NCBI RefSeq assembly: GCF_005049045.1
Contig: NZ_SUPK01000002.1
Location: 124,001 to 188,000 of the forward strand
Length of the DNA: 64,000 nucleotides
Source of the DNA: Cohnella pontilimi
Lineage (GTDB): Bacteria; Bacillota; Bacilli; Paenibacillales; Paenibacillaceae
Direction of reading: 5' to 3'
The position numbers were made by a program, and so were the translations under genes. This document shows, in pieces, positions 63,512 through 64,000 of this stretch (position 1 is its first letter; each line of letters begins with the position of its first letter). The notes beneath the pieces are model-generated. The model had not been told where the DNA came from. It did no database searches and saw nothing but the letters and a program-made list of their open reading frames with translations.

Positions 63512-64000
63512 TTAAGGCTCCACCGCGAATAAAAACGGGTAAAGCGGCTGTCCGCCTTCCTGCACTTCCACTTCCGCATCCGGATAACGTTCGCCGATCC
63601 AGGCTTCCAACCGGGCCGCTTGGCCCTCATCCGCATCGGCGCCTGTGAGAATGGTCACAATTTCCCCGCCGCCGACCAGCATCCGCTCCAGCAGCTGACG
63701 TCCGGCGTCTTCCGCCGACGCGGCTGTCGTCACGATCGTTTTGTCGAGAATCCCGATGAATTGACCCGCGCGAATATCCAAACCGTCCATCTGCGTATCG
63801 CGGACCGCCTGGGTGACCGAACCGGTCAACACCCGCTCGAAAGCTTTCGTCATTCGTTCGACGTTCGCCGCTTCCGAATCGTCTTCCTGGAAGGCGAGCA
63901 TCGCCGCCATGCCTTGAGGAATGGTCCGCGTGGGAAGCACGATGACCGGACGCTCCGCCAATTCGGCCGCCTGCTTGGCCGCAAGCACGATATTCGGATT
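63512..64000 (-). CDS. fakA: FakA-like fatty acid kinase (YloV, DAK2), 3' part
   Basis: The C-terminal 162 or so residues; the frame continues past the window edge. The visible part (NPNIVLAAKQAAELAERPV; PTRTIPQGMAAML; GEIVTILTGADADEG) matches the C-terminal domain of YloV/FakA, which binds FakB. With FakB it would phosphorylate exogenous fatty acids for PlsY, linking to plsX in this window. Confidence 0.9.
   Translation of the reverse strand, partial: NPNIVLAAKQAAELAERPVIVLPTRTIPQGMAAMLAFQEDDSEAANVERMTKAFERVLTGSVTQAVRDTQMDGLDIRAGQFIGILDKTIVTTAASAEDAGRQLLERMLVGGGEIVTILTGADADEGQAARLEAWIGERYPDAEVEVQEGGQPLYPFLFAVEP

Overview
The window looks like a chromosomal segment of an endospore-forming, flagellated Gram-positive rod of the Paenibacillaceae (Paenibacillus/Cohnella type). 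The reasons are the Bacillus-type fla/che gene order running into codY-hslUV, the ffh-ylxM-ftsY-smc-rnc and fapR-plsX-fab blocks, strong AGGAGG ribosome sites with frequent GTG/TTG starts, an alpha/beta-type SASP gene, ylbJ and a SpoVIF-like gene, together with a fairly high GC content. The genus is an inference from gene order. Nearly all genes lie on the minus strand, so the biological order runs from high to low coordinates.

Layout (low to high coordinate): 1-10.8 kb is the head of the flagellar operon (flgB-flgC-fliE-fliF-fliG-fliH-fliI-fliJ-motE-like-fliK-flgD-TIGR02530-flgE, then the first codons of a probable swrD). 11.0-17.4 kb holds topA-trmFO-hslV-hslU-codY; xerC/codV is absent from its usual place. 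17.7-21.4 kb holds sucC-sucD and dprA, separated by a tandem palindromic array. 21.8-26.6 kb holds a ComM/YifB ATPase (+), yraN, FlhB-like and FliK-like orphans, and rnhB. 26.6-31.8 kb holds an AlkD-like gene, rbgA, lepB, rplS, trmD, rimM, khpA and rpsP. 31.9-41.3 kb holds ffh, ylxM, an inserted MarR/efflux pair, ftsY, smc and rnc. 41.4-47.4 kb is the fatty-acid synthesis operon fapR-plsX-fabH-fabD-fabG-acpP-fabF with a FapR box. 47.5-52.3 kb holds rpmF, yceD, divergent tmcAL and ylbJ, coaD and rsmD. 52.3-53.5 kb is a plus-strand cluster of small genes and structured RNA ending with a SASP gene. 53.5-57.5 kb is a TPP-riboswitch operon for pyrimidine/thiamine precursor uptake with a TatD-type hydrolase. 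57.5-60.1 kb is an SOS module (UvrX-like Y-family polymerase plus YolD-like protein, divergent SRAP gene). 60.1-64.0 kb holds a SpoVIF-like gene, recG, a DegV/FakB-like protein and the 3' end of a fakA-like gene.

Functional links: fapR, plsX, the fab genes, and the FakA/FakB-like pair at the right edge all concern acyl-chain supply to phospholipid synthesis. rpsP/rimM/trmD/rplS/rbgA/ffh/ftsY form the usual ribosome and protein-targeting block. The most unusual elements are non-coding: three dispersed copies of a 51-bp palindromic element in gaps between co-directional genes, a four-copy palindromic tandem array with a 51-bp period upstream of dprA, a parS-like ParB site inside the start of dprA, and an unassigned structured RNA with its own terminator near 52.5 kb.
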